NCBI GenBank assembly: GCA_003647375.1
Contig: QMMS01000123.1
Location: 1 to 11,505 of the forward strand
Reading direction: 5' to 3'
DNA: 11,505 nt
Source: Deltaproteobacteria bacterium
GTDB taxonomy: Bacteria; Desulfobacterota; Desulfobacteria; Desulfobacterales; B30-G6
Below are positions 1-6,461 of the stretch, piece after piece. Made by a program: the position numbers and the translations under genes. Under the pieces are notes generated by a model that was not told the origin of the DNA, did no database searches, and worked only from the letters and a program-made list of their open reading frames with translations. Each line of letters opens with the position of its first letter. The stretch's first letter is position 1.

Positions 1-102
1 CGCATGAGATCCTTGCCGGTGTTTCCAATTCTTGCTGATGCTATCGACGCCTATTTCAAAGATCAAACACCTGATTTACGGTGGATCACATCAAATTACT
101 AG
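1..102 (+). CDS. Possible C-terminal tail of a truncated upstream gene
   Basis: Frame 1 is open from the window edge to a TAG at 100-102. It gives 33 residues, ending in LRWITSNY. I do not recognise the family. The only supports are that the frame is open at the edge and that the peptide has an ordinary mix of charged and hydrophobic residues. A 33-codon open frame is easily reached by chance, so this is tentative. Sequence left of the window would decide it. Confidence 0.2.
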   Translation, partial: RMRSLPVFPILADAIDAYFKDQTPDLRWITSNY

Positions 103-300
103 TTGAACCCCCTGAACAGTTACGAAAATTTAGTGAATGGATTTGCTCATGCATTTTTTTGACTTTGGAAGCAAATCTATGCTTTGTCGTTGAATTCATC
201 AGAATACTACATCTTGTATGCGTCGGAATCATCATTTTGCGGATTTTGACCTTCCAAGATTTAAGGATTCATAAGCCACAAAGGTTGTGATAGTTCTATT

Positions 301-489
301 TTAGAAAAATCTGGGGACCTGTGATACTTGATACCATATATGTCGTTCCCCCAGACATTCGTCCATCTTGACAGTATCACCAAGCAGGCCACCGTCATTT
401 CCAATACAGATATCATGGTCTTTTGCTGGTAAGCCAATAAATTTTAGCCATTTCAAATTGAAAGATATCAGTGTATCTACTCTATCAAC
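301..489 (-). pseudogene. Possible gene remnant, function unknown
   Basis: The minus strand is open for 62 codons between a TGA (490-492) and a TAA (301-303). There is no ATG near its upstream end; the only in-frame ATG is deep inside, and a TTG lies at about codon 12. The codons have a purine-rich first position and the translation looks protein-like, for example LPAKDHDICIGNDGGLLGD. Upstream the frame is closed by two nearby stops, so if this was ever coding it is now a fragment. I cannot name the family. A chance open frame is the alternative. Confidence 0.2.
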
Positions 490-540
490 TCAGACCGTTA
501 TTCATAAAGGAACAGAAGGTTTCCGTACCGTAACTTGAGT

Positions 541-568
541 TTTACAGATAACCTGTAAACATTTTTTT
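541..568 (+). terminator. Terminator-like hairpin with T-run
   Basis: TTTACAG (541-547) and CTGTAAA (553-559) form a perfect 7-bp inverted repeat around a 5-base loop. It is followed after two bases by seven T residues (562-568) on the plus strand. The orientation suits a plus-strand transcript arriving from the left, yet no solid plus-strand gene is present. The stem is AT-rich and modest. Read from the minus strand there is no T-run after the stem, so it is a poor terminator for vapBC. Confidence 0.4.
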
Positions 569-575
569 GGATAGT

Positions 576-980
576 TTAACTTGATTTTACGAGTTCGAAT
601 AGATTGAACTTTGAGGCTTTCTTATCGAAAGTAAGAACAGCCTCGCAGCCATTTATTTTGGCAGAATGTGCAATCAGCAGATCAGAAAGATCATATTTAT
701 TACCTTTTGCGGACTGGATAAGCTGTGGTATCGTCGGCTGCTGGTCAAATTTAAAAATTGGCATTAATAAAAGATCGCCTATGGCGTCTAAAATTTCCGC
801 CCTTGATATTTCATAAACAGATTCTAAGACCCAAATCATTTCTAAAACCACAAGCAAGGGAACAAATAGTTCTATTTTTTCTGATTCAGCTTTTTTGAAA
901 ATTGAATAAACTTTGTTGGCTTGTAGATCATCATCCCCGGTTAAAAATCGCACCAAGATATTTGTATCTATGGCCTTCAT
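576..980 (-). CDS. vapC: VapC-type PIN-domain toxin ribonuclease
   Basis: This 134-residue protein is a complete PIN domain of usual VapC size. Family members are Mg2+-dependent ribonucleases, commonly cutting tRNA or rRNA and held inactive by the partner antitoxin. Visible acidic residues fit the PIN active site: D5 in the N-terminal MKAIDTN, E47 in VVLEMIWVL, D97/D100 in YDLSDLLIAH, and D119 in LTFDKKA. The ATG start overlaps the TGA stop of the upstream AbrB-like gene by four bases (ATGA at 977-980), which is the usual translational coupling of antitoxin to toxin. The gene appears intact. Its RNA target cannot be told from sequence. The assignment rests on the conserved acids, the length and the gene pairing. 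Confidence 0.92.
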   Translation of the reverse strand: MKAIDTNILVRFLTGDDDLQANKVYSIFKKAESEKIELFVPLLVVLEMIWVLESVYEISRAEILDAIGDLLLMPIFKFDQQPTIPQLIQSAKGNKYDLSDLLIAHSAKINGCEAVLTFDKKASKFNLFELVKSS

Positions 981-1225
981 TTGAATTTATCCTTCATTCG
1001 ATTTCTGATTGCCTGGTTCATAGCCTCAACAGATACAGCTTTTCTACCTGGCTTTTGTAATTTACAGAAAGTGTCATCCACCTTTTTAGAGACCGGTCTG
1101 ATTATGGCCTCTCTTTTTTCTGTAACAACGATTTCAATCTTATCGCCGGTATTTAATTTCAGAAAATCTCTTATTACTTTTGGAATTGTGACCTGTCCTT
1201 TTGTGGTAAGCGTCGCTAATGCCAT
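977..1225 (-). CDS. vapB: VapB-type AbrB/SpoVT antitoxin
   Basis: This 82-residue protein opens with an AbrB/MazE swapped-hairpin DNA-binding domain at about residues 3-45, recognisable from TTKGQVTIPKVIRDFLKLN followed by GDKIEI. The C-terminal half is basic and polar, as expected for the tail that wraps around and blocks a PIN toxin. It is the first gene of a two-gene operon with vapC. A strong G-rich ribosome site (GGGGGG, about four bases from the ATG) precedes it. The family normally represses its own promoter alone or with VapC, and a palindrome just upstream (1252-1267) supports this here. Confidence 0.92.
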   Translation of the reverse strand: MALATLTTKGQVTIPKVIRDFLKLNTGDKIEIVVTEKREAIIRPVSKKVDDTFCKLQKPGRKAVSVEAMNQAIRNRMKDKFK

Positions 1226-1234
1226 AATACCCCC

Positions 1235-1288
1235 CTTACTATATATGCTATCTTACTTTAAGGTAAGGAATTGATGGCGAAATGTCAA
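1235..1288 (-). promoter_or_regulatory. vapBC promoter with overlapping operator palindrome
   Basis: On the minus strand a perfect -35 box TTGACA (1283-1288) is followed by 17 bases and a weak -10, TACCTT (1260-1265). The -10 lies inside CTTAC-N6-GTAAG (1252-1267), an inverted repeat whose centre is also nearly symmetric. A second CTTAC half-site sits 17 bp closer to the gene, at 1235-1239. An operator over the -10 is what an autoregulated VapB promoter would show. An alternative -10 is the TATATA-like run near 1241-1247. Confidence 0.55.
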
Positions 1289-1327
1289 GAAATTGTTTTG
1301 CTTGAATGTCAGATGCGCTTTGTCTGG

Positions 1328-2911
1328 CTAAAGGTTGGAGCAAGGACGGATTTCCATTTTGCCCGTTAGAAAACTTTTTACCTCGGAAATGGGAACTTCC
1401 CTTCGATGAAAAATACCTGCCGCCAAGGCTGATTCCACATCTGTTTCCTCGAACACCTCCTGGAAATGTTCGACGCATCCGGCACCGCTCGATGCAATGA
1501 CCGGAATGGTTACGGCATGCTTTACCGCATTGATCAACTCGACATCAAAGCCGATATTGGTACCATCCCTGTCAATACAGTTGAGCAGTATTTCGCCAGC
1601 CCCCAGCGTTTCACACACCCTGGCCAGAGTCACGGCATCCAGGTCCCGGCCTTCTCTTCCGCCTTTAACGGTGCATTGAAACCAGCAGAAAGTCTCACCT
1701 TCCGGACCAGGGATTCGGGTTTCGACCACAGGATGGCGCACAGCATCGGGCGTATGAACATACACACGCCTCGGGTCGATGGAAATGACCACCGCCTGGT
1801 TGCCATATACCTTTGAAATCTGCTCTATGGAACTTTCACCCGTCTTTTTGCCTGTTTCCAGATAGGCCTCGGCAATAGTCACGGCATCACTTCCAATGGA
1901 TATTTTATCGGCGCCTGACCTGAAATACTCTTCGGCAACTTCCAGCGGCGAAGATTGCCGGCCGTCTTTATCCGTATAGTCCCGGATACCGCCTCCGATG
2001 GTCAACGGCACAAAAACCGTTTTGGAGGTCTGTTTCAACACATGGAGCATGGGCATATCTTCAAGAGGGAAATCCCGAAACCCTGTAATGTTTAAAAACG
2101 TGATTTCGTCGGCGCCTTCATTGTAATAGCGCTGGGCCAGTTCCACCGGCTTGCCGAGATTTCTGACGGCACCCTCTTCGCGTACGTCATACCGGTCTCC
2201 CTTGGTCACCACCAGATCGCCCCGGTCATTGGATCGAACATCCAGGCAGGCGATAATCCGCTTGGCAAGTTTTGTCTCCCCCGGCCGGATGACCGGCGAT
2301 ACCGGTTCTCTGTCTTTTTGAATGAAATTTTCTAAGAGTGCAAGTCCCGTAGAACCGCTCTTTTCCGGATGGAACTGGGTGGCAAGAATGTTGCCCGTCT
2401 GGATACCACTGACAAATTCGATACCATAGTCAGTGGTTGTCATGACAACCGATGCATCGGTGGGATCGACGTAGTAGGAATGAACAAAATAAAACTTTTC
2501 ATCACCGCTTAAATCGTTGAACAGGATGGACGGCTGTTTCACCTTTATACCGTTCCATCCGATATGAGGGATGGATCGTTTCACACGAAATCGACGGGCA
2601 CATCCTTTGAGAATACCGAGCCCTTTTAAACCGGGAGCCTCCTCGCTCTCTTCAAACAGAGCATGAAGGCCCAGGCATATACCCAAAAAGGGTCGGTTGC
2701 TTTGCAGGTAGGTTTTCAGAGGATCCATATATTGTTTCTGATTCAATATATGGATCATGTTTCCGAAATTGCCCACACCGGGGAACACGAGCTTCTCGGC
2801 CGCGAGAATCTCCTGGCCGTTTTTAGCAACCCGGACGGTTTCGCCCAGTTTTTCTATGGCGTTGATAACGCTTCGGACATTACCAGCGCCATAATCAAGA
2901 AGAGTAATCAT
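1328..2911 (-). CDS. hisHF: Bifunctional imidazole glycerol phosphate synthase, eukaryotic HIS7-type HisH-HisF fusion
   Basis: This 527-residue protein makes imidazole glycerol phosphate and AICAR from PRFAR and glutamine in histidine synthesis. Residues 1-200 are a HisH glutaminase: GICLG carries nucleophile C79, and QFHPEKSG carries H181 and E183. After a short linker (about 200-214) a HisF (beta-alpha)8 cyclase starts at LAKRIIACLDVR, with D224 and D447 (NCIDRDG) matching its catalytic aspartates. The HisF part has the long insertions of yeast/plant HIS7, such as residues 318-340 and the CWFQCTVKGGREGRDL region at 409-424, so it is a true HIS7 fusion and not two bacterial genes joined by error. 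No start codon lies near the linker. It is the last gene of the operon, 21 bp after the corrinoid gene. It has no visible Shine-Dalgarno and its start is in a hairpin, so translation is probably coupled. It ends in TAG. Confidence 0.95.
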   Translation of the reverse strand: MITLLDYGAGNVRSVINAIEKLGETVRVAKNGQEILAAEKLVFPGVGNFGNMIHILNQKQYMDPLKTYLQSNRPFLGICLGLHALFEESEEAPGLKGLGILKGCARRFRVKRSIPHIGWNGIKVKQPSILFNDLSGDEKFYFVHSYYVDPTDASVVMTTTDYGIEFVSGIQTGNILATQFHPEKSGSTGLALLENFIQKDREPVSPVIRPGETKLAKRIIACLDVRSNDRGDLVVTKGDRYDVREEGAVRNLGKPVELAQRYYNEGADEITFLNITGFRDFPLEDMPMLHVLKQTSKTVFVPLTIGGGIRDYTDKDGRQSSPLEVAEEYFRSGADKISIGSDAVTIAEAYLETGKKTGESSIEQISKVYGNQAVVISIDPRRVYVHTPDAVRHPVVETRIPGPEGETFCWFQCTVKGGREGRDLDAVTLARVCETLGAGEILLNCIDRDGTNIGFDVELINAVKHAVTIPVIASSGAGCVEHFQEVFEETDVESALAAGIFHRREVPISEVKSFLTGKMEIRPCSNL

Positions 2912-2933
2912 CGTTTTAATGCAAGAAAACGAT
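2910..2933 (-). promoter_or_regulatory. Start-codon-sequestering hairpin at the corrinoid/hisHF junction
   Basis: ATCGTTTT (2910-2917) and AAAACGAT (2926-2933) form a perfect 8-bp inverted repeat with an 8-base loop. On the minus-strand mRNA the stem begins inside the TAA stop of the corrinoid gene and ends inside the ATG of hisHF, so A and U of the start codon are paired. No purine-rich ribosome site is present in the 21-base gap. This arrangement suggests that ribosomes finishing the corrinoid gene open the hairpin and restart on hisHF. The structure is seen; its role is inferred. Confidence 0.5.
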
Positions 2934-3568
2934 TAAGCAAGAAGCGCTTTTGCGTTTTCAGAGGCAGATGCAGCGTTAGCGCCATAGGCATCCGCACCGA
3001 TTTTTTCGATAAAGTCCTGGGTTACAGGCGCGCCACCAGCCATAATTTTCACCTGGTCGCGGATCCCGGCTTCCTTGAGTGCCGTGATGGTTTCCTCCAT
3101 CTTGGGCATGGTGGTGGTCAACAGTGCCGACATGCCAAGGATATTGGGATTGTGTTCTTTGACGGCATCGACAAACCCCTGGGGCTTGATATTTACACCC
3201 AGATCGATGACCTTGAATCCGGCACCCTGGAGCATCATAGCTACCAAGTTTTTCCCAATATCATGAAGGTCTCCCTCAACCGTTCCGATAATGACAGTAC
3301 CTGCCCCGGCAGCATCGGCATCTGACAGAAGGGGCTTGAGGATGTCCATGGCAGCATGCATGGTTCTGGCGCAGAGCAATACTTCCGGAATAAACATGTC
3401 ACCGGCCTTGAAACGTTTTCCCACAACTTCCATGCCTGCCAACAATCCATTGTCTAGAACATCCTTCGGATCAGCTCCCTTGTCCAAGGCTTCCTGGGTC
3501 AGTTTCTTGACTTCGGCTTCATTTCCTGTAATCAACTCTTGGGCCATCTTCTCATACAGATCGTTCAT
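2933..3568 (-). CDS. Corrinoid (B12-binding) methyl-carrier protein, MtaC/MtbC/MttC family
   Basis: This 211-residue cytoplasmic protein carries the methyl group on cobalt between a substrate methyltransferase and an acceptor methyltransferase. Residues 1-88 form the four-helix methyltransferase cap domain (EALDKGADPKDVLDNGLLAGM, FIPEVLLCARTM). Residues 89-211 are a Rossmann-like B12 domain with the DxHxxG motif in EGDLHDIGKN; H102 is the predicted lower cobalt ligand. S147 in GMSALLTTTM and the GG of MAGGAP (178-179) contact the cofactor tail. Length is normal for the family. A strong AAGGAG site lies eight bases before the ATG. It is the only corrinoid protein in the window, so it probably serves both MttB-type proteins. 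The 125-bp gap to kbl shows no clear terminator. No reductive activase (RamA type) is present here. Confidence 0.95.
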   Translation of the reverse strand: MNDLYEKMAQELITGNEAEVKKLTQEALDKGADPKDVLDNGLLAGMEVVGKRFKAGDMFIPEVLLCARTMHAAMDILKPLLSDADAAGAGTVIIGTVEGDLHDIGKNLVAMMLQGAGFKVIDLGVNIKPQGFVDAVKEHNPNILGMSALLTTTMPKMEETITALKEAGIRDQVKIMAGGAPVTQDFIEKIGADAYGANAASASENAKALLA

Positions 3569-3693
3569 GATTAGATTTCTCCTTTATGGGTTTGTCGAAC
3601 CTTTTTATTTTTACTAGAAGCCTCTATAAAATAGCTTTTTCTAAAACTCAATCACTAAACCAGTTTAAAATCACTTTTCCTGATTGCCTCCAG

Positions 3694-4911
3694 TTACAAA
3701 ATCACACCCAAATCTCTGCCCACTTTTGCAAAGGCTGCAATGGCCTTGTCCAGATGGTGCTTCTCATGAGCGGCTGACATCTGTGTCCGAATGCGGGCGC
3801 TGCCCTCTGGGACAACCGGATAGCTGAAGCTGGTGACATAGATACCTTCTTCCAGCATTCGTCCGGCCATTTCCGATGCGAGCTTGGCATCGCCAAGCAT
3901 GACCGGAATGATGGGATGCTCTCCCGGCACCAGGTCAAAACCCAGGTTTTCCATTTCTGTCCTGAAGTACTGATTGTTTTTTATCAGGTTTGTGCGAAGC
4001 TCATCACTTTCCTCCAGCAAGTCCAGCACTTTTAACGAAGCCGCTGCAATCATAGGTGCCAGGGTGTTGGAAAACAGGTAAGGTCGCGATCGCTGACGTA
4101 GCCAGGTAACAAGCTCCTTTCTCCCGCTGGTATATCCCCCGGAAGCACCCCCCAAGGCCTTTCCCAGGGTGCCGGTCAGGATGTCGATTCGACCTTCGAC
4201 ATCGCATGCTTCCGGTGTGCCACGGCCATTTTTGCCGATAAAGCCCACCGCATGAGAATCATCCACCATGACCAGCGCACCGTATCGGTCCGCAAGATTA
4301 CAAACACCCTTTAAATTTGCAATAATGCCGTCCATGGAAAAAACACCATCGGTGGCAATCAGTTTGAAGCGGGCACCGGCGGTATCTGCTTCCCGAAGTT
4401 TGGTTTCAAGATCCGCCATGTCGTTGTTCTTATATCGGAAACGCCTGGCTTTACATAACCGGATACCATCGATGATGGATGCATGATTCAATTCATCGGA
4501 AATAACCACATCCTCAACACCAAGAATTGTTTCAAATAGACCACCATTGGCATCAAAACAAGAGGAGTAAAGAATAGTGTCCGCAGTTCCAAGAAATCGA
4601 CTCAAGCGGGCCTCCAGCTCGTTGTGGAGCGACTGTGTGCCACAGATAAACCGCACGGAAGCCATGCCAAACCCGTATCGTCCTGCACCGTCCTGCGCCG
4701 CCTTGACCAACTCGGGATGGTTGGCGAGGCCGAGATAGTTGTTGGCACAGAGGTTGATATATTTTTTCCCATCTTCGATGGTAATTTCCACCTGCTGGGG
4801 TGAGGTGATTCCGTATTCGGCCTTGTAGAGACCGCTTTCCTGCAGCGCATTCGTTTCGCTGTCCAGGTATTTTAAAAAGTTTTCGCTACGATGAGATCCG
4901 AGAGCCATCAT
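3694..4911 (-). CDS. kbl: Glycine C-acetyltransferase (2-amino-3-ketobutyrate CoA ligase)
   Basis: This PLP enzyme of the alpha-oxoamine synthase family interconverts glycine plus acetyl-CoA with 2-amino-3-ketobutyrate plus CoA, the second step of threonine breakdown via threonine dehydrogenase. The 405 residues align along their whole length with E. coli Kbl: [15 protein letters not shown] (54-68), [14 protein letters not shown] (80-93), H143 that stacks on [12 protein letters not shown] with D217 and H220 (216-224), K251 in [14 protein letters not shown] forming the Schiff base, and [10 protein letters not shown] near the C-terminus. Two adjacent ATG codons follow an AAGGAGG site; the second (4908) has the better spacing and the first is listed. 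No threonine dehydrogenase is nearby; Kbl sits instead in a methyltransferase operon, so its role may be to make or use glycine from the operon's substrate. That is inference. Confidence 0.96.
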   Translation of the reverse strand: MMALGSHRSENFLKYLDSETNALQESGLYKAEYGITSPQQVEITIEDGKKYINLCANNYLGLANHPELVKAAQDGAGRYGFGMASVRFICGTQSLHNELEARLSRFLGTADTILYSSCFDANGGLFETILGVEDVVISDELNHASIIDGIRLCKARRFRYKNNDMADLETKLREADTAGARFKLIATDGVFSMDGIIANLKGVCNLADRYGALVMVDDSHAVGFIGKNGRGTPEACDVEGRIDILTGTLGKALGGASGGYTSGRKELVTWLRQRSRPYLFSNTLAPMIAAASLKVLDLLEESDELRTNLIKNNQYFRTEMENLGFDLVPGEHPIIPVMLGDAKLASEMAGRMLEEGIYVTSFSYPVVPEGSARIRTQMSAAHEKHHLDKAIAAFAKVGRDLGVIL

Positions 4912-4984
4912 GCACCTCCTTTTGGAAAACCATCATCCACAAAATATCTATGTGATCATCGGGTGTTGCCGCAAATCCTTCTCG

Positions 4985-6388
4985 TTATCGCTGTGAATCA
5001 ATGTATTGTTCTAGTGCTATAGTGGTTGACGTATCGATCTCCGGCTTTTGATATGCTTCAACCCGATCTTTGATACACTGAGAAGCCCTGGCAACCATCT
5101 CTCGGTTTTCCATTTGTCGCCAGTTGTCATACTCGGTTCGAATATTGAGCTTGGGCAGGAAAAATTCGCTTCGACACCGCTGCAGGGTGTGGTCTTCAGT
5201 TAGATAGCTTCCGGATACAGCCAACTTGCGGATAAGATCCAGGGCAAAGGTGTCTTCTTTAAAGGACACCGGCTTAATGACCTTTTTTACGGCACCGCAA
5301 AGCTCTTCATCGGCGATGAATTTTTCGAAACTCATGGCCAGCATCGAGCCATAGGTGCCACAGGCATGCAGCCCCACATGGGCGCCACTGATGGCAGCCG
5401 CTGTCAGCATCATTGCGGATTCCATGCCGGCCTGATAGTCAAGACTGAAGGACTCAGTCAAGGCACCCTGGCTGCGGCTGGGTATCCCATAATACCGACC
5501 CATGGCAGGAGAGATAGCAACATGCTTTACATCCTCTGGTGAGCCGTTGACATAACCGCCTGTTCGCATGTCCGTCGGGTTGCCGCCCAGACCGTACACA
5601 ACCGGTGTCCCCGGTCTGATAAGTTGCGCCAGGCAGATACCTGCCAGGTTAGTGGCATTCGAAATTACCAGCGATCCCGGAATCGTAACGGGCCCTGTAG
5701 TGCCGAGTGTACAGGCTGAATGAATGATGACCGGCTGGCCTGAAGATGCAAACACCATCATGGCATCAATCATTTCTGTTGCATATTGAAGGGGTGACAG
5801 GGAATTAATCAAAGATATCATGACGGGCTGTTTTAAGGCTCCCCAGACGATTTGCGCCATCTGAACCGTATCCACGGCCGCCCGTTCCGAAGTAGAACTT
5901 CCCATGATGGGTTTATCGGTCAATGTCATGGCTGCCAGGAGAAGATCCAGGTGCGCCTGTTCCGCCGGAACATCATGGGGTTGAACCACCAGAGAGCTGT
6001 TGAAATCTAAATACTTGGACGTGTGAACAAGCTTATAAAACAGATGCGCGTCTGCCAGCAATGCGTGGCGTTTTTCGCCGGAGGATTCGATAATGAAGGG
6101 GGGTCCATATCCGGGTGCCGTTCGATACAGATCTCCACCAATGGTGATACTCTTTTCAGGGTTTCTGGCCTCGATGGTAAATGCTTCCGGTACCGTTTCA
6201 AGGGCTGTTTCAATGCTTTCCCTATCAAAGTAGACGGTTTCGCCATCGACTTTAAATCCCCGGTCCAAAAAAATGTCGAGGGCTTTCTGGTTCGGGAATC
6301 GGATACCGGTATCCGATAGTAGATCCAGGGAATATTGGTGGATATTGTCAAGCGTTGACCGTTCGAAACTGATGATGGCTCTATTCAT
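4985..6388 (-). CDS. MttB-family (COG5598) non-pyrrolysine corrinoid methyltransferase 1
   Basis: This 467-residue protein belongs to the trimethylamine methyltransferase MttB superfamily. Studied non-pyrrolysine members such as MtgB demethylate glycine betaine and related quaternary amines, passing the methyl to a corrinoid protein. The N-terminal region (ERSTLDNIHQYSLDLLSDTG) and the TIM-barrel core with DMRTGGYVNGSPE (273-285) and LHACGTYGSMLAMSFEKFI (340-358) are family features. Length matches MtgB. The frame has no internal TAG and ends in TAA, so pyrrolysine is not used. The ATG has an AGGAGAAACAGGAGC run directly upstream. It lies 73 bp after the MtaA-like gene and 73 bp before kbl. 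Its substrate cannot be assigned: trimethylated amino acids are likeliest from context, but dimethyl or methoxy substrates are not excluded. Confidence 0.93.
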   Translation of the reverse strand: MNRAIISFERSTLDNIHQYSLDLLSDTGIRFPNQKALDIFLDRGFKVDGETVYFDRESIETALETVPEAFTIEARNPEKSITIGGDLYRTAPGYGPPFIIESSGEKRHALLADAHLFYKLVHTSKYLDFNSSLVVQPHDVPAEQAHLDLLLAAMTLTDKPIMGSSTSERAAVDTVQMAQIVWGALKQPVMISLINSLSPLQYATEMIDAMMVFASSGQPVIIHSACTLGTTGPVTIPGSLVISNATNLAGICLAQLIRPGTPVVYGLGGNPTDMRTGGYVNGSPEDVKHVAISPAMGRYYGIPSRSQGALTESFSLDYQAGMESAMMLTAAAISGAHVGLHACGTYGSMLAMSFEKFIADEELCGAVKKVIKPVSFKEDTFALDLIRKLAVSGSYLTEDHTLQRCRSEFFLPKLNIRTEYDNWRQMENREMVARASQCIKDRVEAYQKPEIDTSTTIALEQYIDSQR

Positions 6389-6461
6389 GCTCCTGTTTCT
6401 CCTGTGCTGAAAATGAGTGGAGCGGTATTGCTCTTGGACATTCCTCGGCTTGTCCGGCTGC

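Larger units (their letters stand above)
1..575. other. Gene-poor, AT-rich left flank
   Basis: No confident gene lies in this stretch. By eye it is AT-richer than the methyltransferase operon to its right. It holds a short open tail that runs in from the window edge, a minus-strand frame that looks like a gene remnant, and a plus-strand terminator-like hairpin; these are listed separately. A plus-strand open frame at 81-290 (69 codons) is hydrophobic but has no visible ribosome site and no recognisable motif, so it is not called. The mix of fragments next to a toxin-antitoxin pair is typical of a variable, rearranged segment, which is an inference. Confidence 0.5.

Noticed and set aside
81..290. 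Plus-strand 69-codon open frame with a hydrophobic middle
   Set aside because: It has no visible ribosome site, no recognisable family and no supporting neighbour; the residue make-up fits AT-rich non-coding DNA.
1328..2911. HisHF as an artefact of a frameshift joining hisH and hisF
   Set aside because: The protein is colinear with HIS7 across the linker and carries the HIS7-specific HisF insertions, so the fusion is genuine.
2663..3325. Plus-strand open frame of 220 codons across the hisHF/corrinoid junction
   Set aside because: It lies antisense to two genes with unmistakable catalytic motifs and its own translation shows no family features, so it is a shadow.
3569..3693. Imperfect hairpin (TAGAAAAAGC with GCTTCTA) between kbl and the corrinoid gene as a terminator
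   Set aside because: The stem is bulged and no T-run follows in the direction of transcription.
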